Translations under genes and position numbers: made by a program
Notes under the pieces: generated by a model
The model's input: only the letters and a program-made list of their open reading frames with translations
Told to the model about the DNA's origin: nothing
Database searches by the model: none
IMG/VR virus record: IMGVR_UViG_3300021959_000041
Location: 1 to 59,822 of that record
Source of the DNA: a virus
Length of the DNA stretch: 59,822 bases
Reading direction: 5' to 3' (one strand)
Shown here: one piece after another, positions 20,801-30,200 of the stretch
Position numbering within the stretch: the stretch's first letter is position 1
Layout: each line of letters starts with the position of its first letter

Positions 20801-23800
20801 AAGACTTAGGAAGATTTCTTCTTAATAAATTAATAAGTATCTGCTGTTGGCTTTTAACAGTTGTAGCCCCTTTCTTTTTATCTCTAAGACTTTGTCTAGC
20901 TTTTACTATTTGTGCTGTAACTGTTTGAGATGGTCTTGCTTCGAGTATACTTGTAAGGTCACTAAGCATTTGTGCTTGTAAGGAAGACAAACCTTTTTTA
21001 GTTTTGGTCTCCCCTTTTACTTTATAAGTTTCAGCTAAAGCTTTGAACTGCGGCCTTTCCATTAAATAATTAATAACTGAATCTGCTTCAGCAGTTTTAC
21101 TTAAAGGTTTTTTCTTGTTAGCTTTTCTTTGTTTTAAAATAAAAGTTTCTAATTGTAAAAATAGTTTTGTTCCAGCAGCATCTCCAATCTTTTTAAAACT
21201 ATCAGGCACTCCTCCTAATGTCAGAGACTGGATGTTTAATATATCTTTAATCTTTGTTTCAGAAAGTTTGTATTGTCTTCTTAATGTATCTACTATTAAT
21301 TCTTCTCTTACCTTTCTATCTCTTAACTGGCTAGCAATGTCTACATAAAAGTCATCACTTCTTTGTGCTCTTCCTGTTATATATGGGTTTATAAACTTAC
21401 CGTTTTTAGTTAGATAAAGCGAACCGCTTCTAGCTCTTGCCACTCCATACCCTAGTTCTTCTGCAGCCTTTCTAAATTGAAACTCATCTACCATTGGATT
21501 AGCAAATCCTGCTGTATCTACATTATAAAACTGTGCAACCTCTTGTATTGTTTTCTCTCTTTGCTCTCTAGGTGTAATTTTTTCTGGAATTTTACCTACA
21601 AACTGTCCACCCATTGCAGATTTCGCAGCAAATCTTTTTGGTCTTTTACCAATAGGAACAGGTGATGCGTCTTTACCTTTGCCCACTGCTTTTGGGAACA
21701 CAGACCTTACATCGACTGCTTTATTAAATACCATCAAAGGCTTACCTGATATAGTAAACGGATAGGATGGATGATAATTTGGGTCACCCTCTCTCACCTC
21801 TACTATGTCAGAATTTTTATCAAACTGTATAGCAGAAACAATATCACCAAATTCTGTTTCTGTCAGGTTAGGGTCATTAACATAATCAAGTACCCCTATA
21901 TCGCTTTTAGCTGTAGGCTTTAATGGTGGTATTCCAAAATCTTGGAATGAGGTGGCAGAAAAAAACTTTTCTGTAAATAATCTTCTTTCTCCATAACTTA
22001 ATTTTTTATTACTACCTATAGTTTCAATAGGCATTAATGTATTAAGTTGTTCTAAATTTGTTATTTGTAAAGGCTTTCCTTTTCCTTTTAAAACTTTTTG
22101 AAGAGCGTCATTGCTTAATATTTTATTTACATAATTTAAAAGCTCATTAGGATTTGCACCTTTATTAATTGCATGGGCTATTTCAGCGTTTAAATATTGA
22201 TAAAAATTTCTACTTCCTGTTATTCCAGTATCACCTTGTATCATCACTAATCCAACACCATCGCTTTCTTTTACTTTGTTTAAAACTTTTTGAGCATTAC
22301 TTTTATCTGTAAATGCCCATCCTTTTCCTGAGCCATACGGATATAAATAGCCTCCATAAAAATTAAACTCTAACCCGCTAGGGCTTTTAATTAATCCATA
22401 GGTTGCTTTATCTGCTGCATACACAAACGCAGTTGCTCCGCTTAGTTCGTTAATACTTCCGTATTTAATAGAACTCATATCTATACCACCCCTGTTTAGC
22501 TGATAAGAAGTTTTTTGTTCTCTTCCTATTGTTCTATCAGACTCTTTAATGTTTGATGGGATTTTCCCTTCTGCATTTGGTATTAATGTTCCTGGTTCTA
22601 ATATTTCTATATCAGTCTCTGTTATAGCTTCACCAGTTGCAACCTTGCCAGCTAATGTGTTAAATAAATCTACTACATCAGAGTCTTGCTGTGTGAACTC
22701 AGAGAAGTTTATATTTAAACCAATCTTATTGGCAAGCTCTTGTAGGAATTTAATTATTTTGTTTTTCTGCGGCTTAGTAAGTGTTGCATACTCTGAAGAC
22801 ATAATACCCATAAGCTCAGCTAACCTTTCTTCATTCTGTAGTTCAGGGGTATTATCATATTTTGCAGCAAACTCATCTATTCTTCTAGCAAGAGGACTGT
22901 TTTTAGGTAATGCTTTTCTAACTGACCTCATCATGTTCTCAGCTAGCTTAGCTGCTTCAGCATTTGTTTTAATTTTACTCAGTAAAGTTGCATGAAATAT
23001 TTCGTGGGGCACTGTTGTTGCAACAGCTTTATTTAAATCAACATGTATAACATTCTCATTAGTGTCATAAAAACCTCTGTTGCCTGCTGGAGCAAATCTT
23101 TCAAACTCAACTGTACTCTCGTGTAATATTATTTTAGTTTCAGGGAAAAGTTTTTGTATAGCTTGTGCTCCTGTCTTAGCTAAACCTTTCACTACATTAC
23201 GAAGTGTTACTTGGTTTGGTTTTAAATTTTCTGGTTGCTCGTTAGTGTTAATAATTAAATTATCAGAAATCTCTTCAACATTTTTAGTTTTCTTTTTACC
23301 AAAGAAAGTTTCTGTAGCACTCTCTTTTGTTTCTTGTACTGGTGGCGCTGCTGATTCAGCTTGCTCTACCACTTCAGTAATATCTTTAGACTCTTGTTGT
23401 GTTGCACCTTCAACCTGTGTATCAGTTGTAGTTTCTTTTACCTGTGCTAACCTTTCATTAATCTGTTGAATTTCAAGTAAATCTTGTTTAACTGAGCCAA
23501 GGTTTTGGTCTATTGGAGGTGCGGTTCTATCTTCAAGAACTTTCTTTCTAATTTTTAAATCCATAGCCTCAGCAAAAGCTGGGTTGTCAATACCTCCTGG
23601 CAATTCATTTGCTAACCCTATTGCTAACTCATAGTCTGCTTTGATTTGTTTACCCTGCTCTGCAGTAATCTCTCCACCATTTATATCCATTTTAATTTTG
23701 TTAGTCAATGCTTTCTGAGATATAGTAGGGTTGTTTTTTATCTCTCTGAATATTTGTATCTGTTGCTCTGTAAGATTTGCAAACTTGTTTTCATTGACAG

Positions 23801-25976
23801 CTGCTGATACTGCTGGCATTGTACCAAGTACTAAACCTCCTACAGCTTCTTGCGCTGCAGAGTATGCTACTTGTCCTATAATTTCTGTAAAACCTTTAGG
23901 AGTTGAGAATAACTCTTTATCTTTTATTTGATTATATAATTTCTTACTATATATATCACTAAATTCTTGCGCTGCACCAGTTTCAGCTTCAGCTAATGTA
24001 GCTCCACCTAGCACTAACCCACCTCTTGTAGCCGCATCTTTTACTTCTCGGTCTACAAACTCTTTAAAAGTTTGACTTCCACCACTTTTAGGCATTTTAC
24101 GCATAACTTTAGTTAATATGTTAGCTACCAATCCACCCTTATCCAACACATTTCTGAAACCATAATTTTCTAATGTAGCCGCAATAAAAGCTACTGGCAT
24201 TTTAAATACAGCTTTTTCATTTTCACTTATACCTGCAAACTCTGGATTGTTCATCATCTCTTCGTCAAGTTTACCAGAGGTAAGTAAAAATAAACTTGCA
24301 AGTCTTGCTGGCCCAAGAGCTAAAGAAGGTATAGATTCTGCAAGTCCTGCTAACGCACCAATCCAAAAGTTTTCTTGTTGCACTGCAGCGTATTGTTCGG
24401 TTATAGATTTACCAGCCACCTCTTCAAGCAAGTCTTCTCTTATCATAGTTACAACACCCCCTTCTCTTTTTCCGTCCACCATCTTACCGTACTTTAAATC
24501 TTTAGCATATACATCTCTAACCTCGTCTACTAATTTGTCGTAATCAGTTAATTGAATAGTTGTTCCAGGTGCGCCTACTCCTGCAGCGATTGTTTTAGTT
24601 CCAGCATCACCTCTATAAAAGTTTTTTAATTCATCTATTGTTATGCCTTCTACATCTTCATCTAATGGAATCGGTAAACCTTGTTGTTCTGCAGCTTTTA
24701 TTATTTCATTTTTATATCTTTCCTCTCCCATCTGTTTTTGCAAATCAATAGGCAATAAATTTACTCCTGATTGAATACCATAACCAACTAATTCAGCAAT
24801 AGGCCCAAGGACACCACTAGCTCCTTTATATTTCATTAAAAGACCGAAGCTACCTTGTTGTTCTTGCATGTCATAATACTTTCCAACCGCTTCATTAAGT
24901 TGAGTTTGTCTTGCTTTCAGATTTTTTTCTTCTTCTAAAAGTTTTGCGCCTGCAGCATTGTGTATTGCTATTCTGTTATTTAAATCATTTACTTGTTCTG
25001 GAGTCATAGACTCAATGTCATTGATTTCCTGTTCAAACTTCAAAGAGTTAGCTGAATAAAGTTGAGCTCCTTTATTAAAACGGTCTTCTCTTTTAGAAAA
25101 AGCAGACATCGAATCATCCATAGCTTTATCATTCCTAAATTTAATTTCGTTTGCTTCATAACCTACAACAGTTTTAGCCAAAGCTTGACTTGCCTCTTTG
25201 TTTTTTTCTATAAACTCAAGTAATTGTAAAGCACGCTTCTCTTCATTTTGTCCTATCCCTATATTAACTCTTTGTTTCTCTCCGTTTTTTGCAGTGACTT
25301 TTATTTTTTGTCCAAGTATATCTGCTTCTTCAAATTTAAATCCTTGGTCACCATATAAATAATTTAGTTTTGGAACAACAAAACTTTCACTTCTATCTAA
25401 AAGTTCTACCATGTCTTTGTACTCAGGAGAAGATGTGTTCACTCTTGACAACTCCATATCTGTAGAAACTATTTCTCCTTCTCTTTTTTTCTGTTCCTCT
25501 ATGTTTGTGTTATCAAAACCTTCAACAGGTTTTATAAGAGCATCTCTTTGCTCTTTTAAAGCTTCTAGCTCTATCATTGCAGGGGTTTCTTCTGCAGGTT
25601 TACCTAGAGGATACAATTTTTCTTCTTGTTCAGATAAAGGAGTTTCAGCTTCTGTTTGAATTTGTTTTTCAAGGTCAGCTATTTGAATAGAAAGGGTATC
25701 TATTTTACGACCAGTTTGTAGCTCTTGGTCTTCTGATAAATCCGAACCACCATCTCCCGAAGGAGAATCCATAGGTTCGTCTTCGATTTTTTTTTTTGAA
25801 GAATACTGATTGTTAAAAGTTTCTTTGTCTTTTGAATAGAGCTTTCTATCGGTGACCACATTGTAAACTTTATCTACATATTCAGGGTCAGAAAACTGCT
25901 CTTCAAATTCTTCTAAAGATTTTGAATAAAGTTTCTTATCTATTAATACGTTATATAATTTTTCAATTTCTTCCAT
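17868..25976 (-). CDS. Giant polyvalent ejection protein with metallopeptidase domain (2702 aa)
   Basis: The N-terminus holds two copies of a roughly 30-residue unit with KLYNVLIDKKLYSK (6-19) and KVYNVVTDRKLYSK. A hydrophobic region lies near 540-600, then a low-complexity Thr/Glu/Gln linker (about 870-930). A zincin-like domain has HEIFH at 991-995 and a downstream Glu-rich helix (EERLAELMG). The middle resembles domains of phage large polyvalent proteins. Coiled coils follow, and the C-terminal part has hydrophobic helices before an acidic Asp/Leu repeat tail. Proteins of this type are packaged in the virion and injected. It is the largest gene here and follows two smaller ejection candidates. 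Confidence 0.7.
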   Translation of the reverse strand: MEEIEKLYNVLIDKKLYSKSLEEFEEQFSDPEYVDKVYNVVTDRKLYSKDKETFNNQYSSKKKIEDEPMDSPSGDGGSDLSEDQELQTGRKIDTLSIQIADLEKQIQTEAETPLSEQEEKLYPLGKPAEETPAMIELEALKEQRDALIKPVEGFDNTNIEEQKKREGEIVSTDMELSRVNTSSPEYKDMVELLDRSESFVVPKLNYLYGDQGFKFEEADILGQKIKVTAKNGEKQRVNIGIGQNEEKRALQLLEFIEKNKEASQALAKTVVGYEANEIKFRNDKAMDDSMSAFSKREDRFNKGAQLYSANSLKFEQEINDIESMTPEQVNDLNNRIAIHNAAGAKLLEEEKNLKARQTQLNEAVGKYYDMQEQQGSFGLLMKYKGASGVLGPIAELVGYGIQSGVNLLPIDLQKQMGEERYKNEIIKAAEQQGLPIPLDEDVEGITIDELKNFYRGDAGTKTIAAGVGAPGTTIQLTDYDKLVDEVRDVYAKDLKYGKMVDGKREGGVVTMIREDLLEEVAGKSITEQYAAVQQENFWIGALAGLAESIPSLALGPARLASLFLLTSGKLDEEMMNNPEFAGISENEKAVFKMPVAFIAATLENYGFRNVLDKGGLVANILTKVMRKMPKSGGSQTFKEFVDREVKDAATRGGLVLGGATLAEAETGAAQEFSDIYSKKLYNQIKDKELFSTPKGFTEIIGQVAYSAAQEAVGGLVLGTMPAVSAAVNENKFANLTEQQIQIFREIKNNPTISQKALTNKIKMDINGGEITAEQGKQIKADYELAIGLANELPGGIDNPAFAEAMDLKIRKKVLEDRTAPPIDQNLGSVKQDLLEIQQINERLAQVKETTTDTQVEGATQQESKDITEVVEQAESAAPPVQETKESATETFFGKKKTKNVEEISDNLIINTNEQPENLKPNQVTLRNVVKGLAKTGAQAIQKLFPETKIILHESTVEFERFAPAGNRGFYDTNENVIHVDLNKAVATTVPHEIFHATLLSKIKTNAEAAKLAENMMRSVRKALPKNSPLARRIDEFAAKYDNTPELQNEERLAELMGIMSSEYATLTKPQKNKIIKFLQELANKIGLNINFSEFTQQDSDVVDLFNTLAGKVATGEAITETDIEILEPGTLIPNAEGKIPSNIKESDRTIGREQKTSYQLNRGGIDMSSIKYGSINELSGATAFVYAADKATYGLIKSPSGLEFNFYGGYLYPYGSGKGWAFTDKSNAQKVLNKVKESDGVGLVMIQGDTGITGSRNFYQYLNAEIAHAINKGANPNELLNYVNKILSNDALQKVLKGKGKPLQITNLEQLNTLMPIETIGSNKKLSYGERRLFTEKFFSATSFQDFGIPPLKPTAKSDIGVLDYVNDPNLTETEFGDIVSAIQFDKNSDIVEVREGDPNYHPSYPFTISGKPLMVFNKAVDVRSVFPKAVGKGKDASPVPIGKRPKRFAAKSAMGGQFVGKIPEKITPREQREKTIQEVAQFYNVDTAGFANPMVDEFQFRKAAEELGYGVARARSGSLYLTKNGKFINPYITGRAQRSDDFYVDIASQLRDRKVREELIVDTLRRQYKLSETKIKDILNIQSLTLGGVPDSFKKIGDAAGTKLFLQLETFILKQRKANKKKPLSKTAEADSVINYLMERPQFKALAETYKVKGETKTKKGLSSLQAQMLSDLTSILEARPSQTVTAQIVKARQSLRDKKKGATTVKSQQQILINLLRRNLPKSLFTKSEVIDIVREIQDLSTVDLKGNNLENIVDEIEGIVTKLNNKNVLSRIKKLLNGKYEVVVSGKPKGVKIDVDTKKRLKTIASLLVTSTDVEVIEKTQDKLRAELESLLESNNDTENQELTPETLMRIADITTALNYNEAMLQDPTDISRLENLTRAYAQLENIVVRGRDIQAGILQEKHKQYMQNLSILIKETTKQELNPDEENFKKEVETVSETREGIAEKERVNGNLITKFKKMMRRFSNTMGFGAAQDLTGLIDQLAEFPGVVFGGQLQEIVTDKVNESTRQYKSRMLDFSYLLEENLIKYYGKNYQYTLRELNQTDNIFYKNIKEVEAAQAKYDKNRNDDTKNELRDVLARNEIILSQEQIGYMVFQYNDPALHPTFKNMYGDDYQRVMREMNEKLDDRVRAFGEWQVKEFYPIMHQRFNETYKRIYYTDMPYNKYYAGPIRREGEKTEEFHLLQGASKYNATVGSNYTKLRVNSTDKIKNSTLVDAMQEYTQDMEYFDAYAENLQTISRLFTNKDAKIIIESIHGEEFYNLIDNMINNLAMAGKSKTNMLSANVLNFFNNVFQISRLMLSPAIAIKQLTSIPTFALEPEVGPANWIKYSVKNKTQQLQVYNEVLENSVYLKDRAARSILRSIETYNPERFQSFIPKPTQNFAIDLLMGFIKVADRSAILLGGLPNYSFYKAKYQNENPNATEQQAIDYAIRKFEKDVKSTQQSYDLQDRDIHQNRDPFSRGINMFLTTPKQYLRREITGWRQMTRAAKRFAKGDKNKNAPNIAQALSQLAFYHAFMPVLFAYTSLGFPGLARDRRDDDDDTLMRAAFMGNLNGLFVWGLVIQQFADAYQDKPWYRQTTSFPVFETATDIAVIINKLGKAKTQEDYDEVNKEMFEFINKNGLPYSIIERWVKNLQKVINGETDGAGEDVLRIFNFSEYAISGPQKKAKKLKFGSSGKKSKGLDIDLDTSLDLDLKTDFDTD

Positions 25977-25977
25977 A

Positions 25978-27600
25978 TTAATCTGTTGGGTCTAATATAT
26001 ATGTTGGGGGAACATCGCCTTCGTATGTATACTCTGGGTTGCTTCTTCTAAATATAGAATAAATCATATCTTCACTTCCAGCTATCAATGCTGTCTTTAA
26101 CAACTCCATTCTTTCTTTCGTTACTTCTGTGCTTAAATTTAATACAGCAGTGTTGCCATCATAAATAATTAGATTACCCAAATCATCTTTTTGCATATTT
26201 AAACCAAGGGGTGTAACTAATGTTTCAATTTCAGCATCAGTATATACATCACCATCCGCAGGATTTACCAATCCTCCTTCAACTGTAAATAAATTCTCTT
26301 TTAAATAAGCTTTTGCCTCATCTATTTTAATAGCATCCCTCAAAGCTTTTTCTCTTTCCTGTTGTTCTTTCAATTCAGTAGCAGATATTTTTACAGGAAC
26401 ATCTGTAAACATTCCACTACCTAATGCAGATGACAATGCTTCAAAATCTACATTACCTTTAGCACCAGCTAATAAGAGACCTAGTGTTTCTTTATTTATT
26501 ACTTGTCCACTTCTCTGTGCTATTAAAGTTAAGTCTAATATTGTTTTTATATTATCATCAAAATTATTTGTAACTGTTGGTTCAACTTTCGTATAATCAG
26601 CAGCACCCTTAAGCATCTCCTCTGCATTTTTTAATATAACTTCTTTAGCTTTATCACTTTCATAAAATCTACCAGACTTGTCTTGGTAAAATATGTAAGG
26701 GTTTTTATCTTGTAACTCTTTTAATTTTTCTTCTGTTAATATACCACCGATTTCATAGTATTCCATAGGCACTGAAGCATACTCAAAGTTAACAGTGTCT
26801 TCGCCATCTTTTATTGTATTCGCCATAGCAAACCCTCTTAATGCTGTTGGCTGAGATAGCATTGCTTCTGATGCATTTGTTAAAGCTTCTTTGCCTTCAT
26901 TAGTTGAAATAAATCTTCCAACTTCTTGTTTACCACTAGCAGTAGTTATGTCCTGTACTCCTGTTAAATTTTTAAGAGTTGATGTTATTGCACCCGCAGT
27001 ATCATACTGACCTTGAAACTTCATATTAACACCATTAAAGTATTGATTTATTGACATAATATCATATCCACCCTTGAGTCCTTCACCTACCTTAATTAAA
27101 TTTGCTTGATATGACTCTGGGTCAAAAGCTATACTTACATTACCTAAATCAGAAAACTCTTGTAGCTGGCTAAGTTTAAATAAGTCTTCATCACTTAATT
27201 CGCCCGCTGATTTTTTTTCTTCTATGTCATTAATCATTGTTGCGTACTTAGTCATAGAATCTACAGTCATAGAAACCTGAGAGTTTAAGTTAGCCATAAG
27301 GATATCATAAGTTCTCTTATCTATATCTCCGTTATTAAATTGTTGATTTACTTTAGATGCAGATTGCATTGCAGCTTGAGATGTGTCCCCAAAAAATCTA
27401 TTGTATTCCTGGTTAAAACTTGTAGGCATTTTACCTAAAAGCTCTGCAAACTCACGGCTGGTTGTTGCTACACCTGCAGCATCATCAGCTTTCTTTTGCT
27501 CGTATGCTTTTAAATCGTCACTAAGACTCTTAGTAACTGTAGCCATATCTATGCCTAAAGCATCCCCTGGTCTTAATCTTTCGTATCCGTAATATGACAT
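25978..27600 (-). CDS. Putative internal virion protein (540 aa)
   Basis: Begins MSYYGYERLRPGDALGIDMA. Mainly helical, Gln/Ala/Asp-rich, with no signal peptide or enzymatic motif; parts such as RPGDALGIDMATVT and repeated short helices fit an extended protein threaded through the portal. It lies one base from the giant gene and four from the 243-aa protein, in the position of internal core proteins of podovirus-like phages. Function from position and composition only. Confidence 0.5.
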   Translation of the reverse strand: MSYYGYERLRPGDALGIDMATVTKSLSDDLKAYEQKKADDAAGVATTSREFAELLGKMPTSFNQEYNRFFGDTSQAAMQSASKVNQQFNNGDIDKRTYDILMANLNSQVSMTVDSMTKYATMINDIEEKKSAGELSDEDLFKLSQLQEFSDLGNVSIAFDPESYQANLIKVGEGLKGGYDIMSINQYFNGVNMKFQGQYDTAGAITSTLKNLTGVQDITTASGKQEVGRFISTNEGKEALTNASEAMLSQPTALRGFAMANTIKDGEDTVNFEYASVPMEYYEIGGILTEEKLKELQDKNPYIFYQDKSGRFYESDKAKEVILKNAEEMLKGAADYTKVEPTVTNNFDDNIKTILDLTLIAQRSGQVINKETLGLLLAGAKGNVDFEALSSALGSGMFTDVPVKISATELKEQQEREKALRDAIKIDEAKAYLKENLFTVEGGLVNPADGDVYTDAEIETLVTPLGLNMQKDDLGNLIIYDGNTAVLNLSTEVTKERMELLKTALIAGSEDMIYSIFRRSNPEYTYEGDVPPTYILDPTD

Positions 27601-27604
27601 AAAA

Positions 27605-28336
27605 TTAACTTGTTTCTGATTGTCCTCTAAACATCGATGTATAATCTATTGAAGGCTGTGGTGCTAATGATGAAACTCCGTCAAGTAATTCAAAACCTGA
27701 TGGCATATTTATATCTACGCCTAAACCAGGTGCTTGTCCTCCTATAAAACCACTAAATGGGTCAACTGGTGTTTCACCGCCTCCTTTTTTACCGTCTAGT
27801 AAACCTGATGTTGCTAGTCCTGAAAGACCTCCACTTAATTGACTAAACCCTTGCTGCATATTATAAGTACGCATCTTCATAGCATCTTGTGCTGCTTTTT
27901 GAGCTCCTGCTGCTTCAGCTAAATCTACAGAGGCTCTTGCTGAACCAAGTCTTGATTCTTCTTGAGCTACTAGCCTATCTAATTGTGACATCTCTTGCGC
28001 CATAGCTGCTCGTTGTCTAGCTAAGCCCGCTTGTTGTGCTTGTACAACTCTACCAGCTGTAGCTGCTGCGCCTCTTGGGTCTCCCTCAACTCCGGCTTGT
28101 AATGCACTTGCTCCTGCCTGTGCTAAAGCTTCTCTTTCTAATTCATAAGGTTCTTTTGCAATTGATAAACCTTTCATATAATTTACTGATAATTCTTTTT
28201 TAGCCTGAGCTGCCGCTACTGCCGCTGCATTTTGAGCTTTCTTCATTGCATCTCTCTGTTTCTTTGCTTCACCGAAACTAAATATAGAGCCAACAATTTG
28301 AACACCTGCCGCTGCTAATAATAAAGGGTTTGCCAT
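27605..28336 (-). CDS. Internal core protein, T7 gp14-like (243 aa)
   Basis: Starts MANPLLLAAAGVQIVGSIF, a single hydrophobic helix followed by KKQRDAMKKAQ and a long Ala/Gln-rich coiled coil (AAAVAAAQAKK, AQQAGLARQRAAMAQE), then a Gly/Pro tail. This matches small ejection proteins of podoviruses such as T7 gp14, which inserts in the outer membrane during DNA entry. A TATCTTTG box lies 18 nt upstream. Confidence 0.65.
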   Translation of the reverse strand: MANPLLLAAAGVQIVGSIFSFGEAKKQRDAMKKAQNAAAVAAAQAKKELSVNYMKGLSIAKEPYELEREALAQAGASALQAGVEGDPRGAAATAGRVVQAQQAGLARQRAAMAQEMSQLDRLVAQEESRLGSARASVDLAEAAGAQKAAQDAMKMRTYNMQQGFSQLSGGLSGLATSGLLDGKKGGGETPVDPFSGFIGGQAPGLGVDINMPSGFELLDGVSSLAPQPSIDYTSMFRGQSETS

Positions 28337-28354
28337 AATAAATTTTTATAATTA

Positions 28355-28362
28355 CAAAGATA
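28355..28362 (-). promoter_or_regulatory. Late -7 box TATCTTTG
   Basis: TATCTTTG on the minus strand, 18 nt before the 28336 start, fits TAnnTTTG. No TTG at -33. It would drive the ejection-protein group. Confidence 0.45.
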
Positions 28363-28369
28363 CTAATTT

Positions 28370-30157
28370 TTACGGATAGCTTTTCATTACATCGCTCTCT
28401 ACTGCAAACAGTTCCGTAGCCTGAGTGTTGTAGTTTGTTATAGTAAATATACAATAATGTCCTAGTAAACCATGAGATTCAGCTTCAGAACTTTTTATAA
28501 ACATAATGTATGGGTCATTTAATGGAAAAGCTACAGTGTTTGCAGAGGTTGTACTTACAATTAATTCATTGATTCCGTTTTGTAAATCTACATTTATCTG
28601 AGTTACAATTCCACCATAAGAAACCTCAGTGTATTGAGGTAGAGAATGGTATACATAATCACCTATGCTTATAAAATTACCTATCGATACAAGTGGGTTT
28701 GTAGAAAAACTAAGAGTTGTTGTCCCTTGTGTGATAGCTACATTAGATGTTTTTCCGATACCATTAGCAGACCTCAGTGCATATTGCCCTTCAAGTGCTG
28801 GAACTTCTCCGCTTTGTCTAAGATATGCAAACCAAGCTCCTTCTTTTTTTTCAAACCAACCATCTTCCATAAAGCCATTTATTTGTATATCTGTTTCTAA
28901 ATAAGATTCCCAAGCATCATTAGATTCTAAGTTCAGTGTTTTAAATATTTTATTTTCCAGTGGGTTTTGATTAAACACACTTGTTATTTGTGAGTTATAT
29001 TGTTCTCCATAATAATTGTTTCTTTTTTCATTTACATTGTGCTGGTATAAATTACCTCCTTGAAATGTGTAAAAGAAATTATTCATCCCTATCATATACT
29101 CTGGTATATAAGAATAAAATGATGGCCAACCTTTAGAGTTTTCACTATAACTAACCGTCCATTCTGTTTTAACTGGAGATGGTATAGGAGGAACTACACT
29201 AGGTGGAGCTGGAGTTGGTGTTACAGGAGTTGGTGTGCCGGGTTCAGATGGGTTACAATCAGTGCTAAATCTTAAATTATTTTCTCCTAAAAAATATTGT
29301 CCGTTTGTAGACTCGGGATATAATGTTTGATAGCTTATTACTCCAAAATCTTGATTTACATTTAAGGTTATTGTTCCTGAATAAAAATCATAAGTGTTCC
29401 CATCTAATGCTGTAGCATTTCTTTCTAATTTTGTTCCAGTATAAGATATTTGATTTTCTTTTCCATTATTTAAAAAAGCTATAGGCCACTCTGAACTTAC
29501 ACCAGTTATTTGATATATTCCGGTGTTAACCTCATAATTACCCCACTCTCCATTTATAACATAATATCGTATTGTAACGTTTTCGAATTCTCCTATGGTT
29601 GCAGTACTACTAATAACCGTTAGAGAGTTTGTAAAACTTAAACAATACTGACCAGTTCCTGGAGATGGTGTTGGTGTCGGACTGGGTGATGGTGGTGGTG
29701 CTATAGCAGCATTACAAGTTGCACAATCTGCATACGTCGGTATGTTAGCAATATCTAAATAAGATATGTTAGTAGTGCTTACACCGTTTGTCCAACATAT
29801 AGATTGATATGCTAAATTGGATGGCCATGCTGTAAAACTTGAAGGCGCTCTAAATATTTGTTTTTGACTTGCTGCATTACAGTTTTCATATTCATAATAA
29901 CTATATCCTTCTATAGGTGTTGGGTCAGCCTCACCACACTTTGTTGAACAGTTTTTATTAAAATCATTTACAATACCATAAACAGATGTTTTTCTAATTT
30001 CAGAACCACGCTCTAAACAATATACGTGAATTTCATTTGCAGGAACTTTTATATTTATTTTATCACCACTATAACAAGTGACTACCCACGTACATTGACC
30101 ATTCTCGTCACCTATTTCGTCAATAGGACATGTAAAATTAAATTCAGCACCAGCCAT
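28370..30157 (-). CDS. Virion protein with Cys module and proline linkers (595 aa)
   Basis: The N-terminal part (about 1-70) is Cys-rich. Residues about 84-148 are a type A Cys module like those of the 867-aa fibre, ending ADCATC. Two proline linkers follow: PPPSPSPTPTPSP near 153-165 and TPTPVTPTPAPP near 310-321. Beta-rich domains make up the rest. It is probably a tail spike, fibre or tail-tip component. It lies directly downstream of the hydroxylase/radical-SAM/glycosyltransferase cassette, so its linkers are likely targets. A TAAATTTG box (30183-30176) precedes it. Confidence 0.6.
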   Translation of the reverse strand: MAGAEFNFTCPIDEIGDENGQCTWVVTCYSGDKINIKVPANEIHVYCLERGSEIRKTSVYGIVNDFNKNCSTKCGEADPTPIEGYSYYEYENCNAASQKQIFRAPSSFTAWPSNLAYQSICWTNGVSTTNISYLDIANIPTYADCATCNAAIAPPPSPSPTPTPSPGTGQYCLSFTNSLTVISSTATIGEFENVTIRYYVINGEWGNYEVNTGIYQITGVSSEWPIAFLNNGKENQISYTGTKLERNATALDGNTYDFYSGTITLNVNQDFGVISYQTLYPESTNGQYFLGENNLRFSTDCNPSEPGTPTPVTPTPAPPSVVPPIPSPVKTEWTVSYSENSKGWPSFYSYIPEYMIGMNNFFYTFQGGNLYQHNVNEKRNNYYGEQYNSQITSVFNQNPLENKIFKTLNLESNDAWESYLETDIQINGFMEDGWFEKKEGAWFAYLRQSGEVPALEGQYALRSANGIGKTSNVAITQGTTTLSFSTNPLVSIGNFISIGDYVYHSLPQYTEVSYGGIVTQINVDLQNGINELIVSTTSANTVAFPLNDPYIMFIKSSEAESHGLLGHYCIFTITNYNTQATELFAVESDVMKSYP

Positions 30158-30200
30158 AAAGAGATTATTTGTTTACAAATTTACGAATTATTTAGCTTTG

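Noticed and set aside
20101-25659. Several open frames of 80-150 codons on the plus strand opposite the giant gene
   Set aside because: They mirror the codon bias of the 2702-aa frame, are hydrophobic Ser/Phe/Leu-rich, and lack leaders; treated as shadows.
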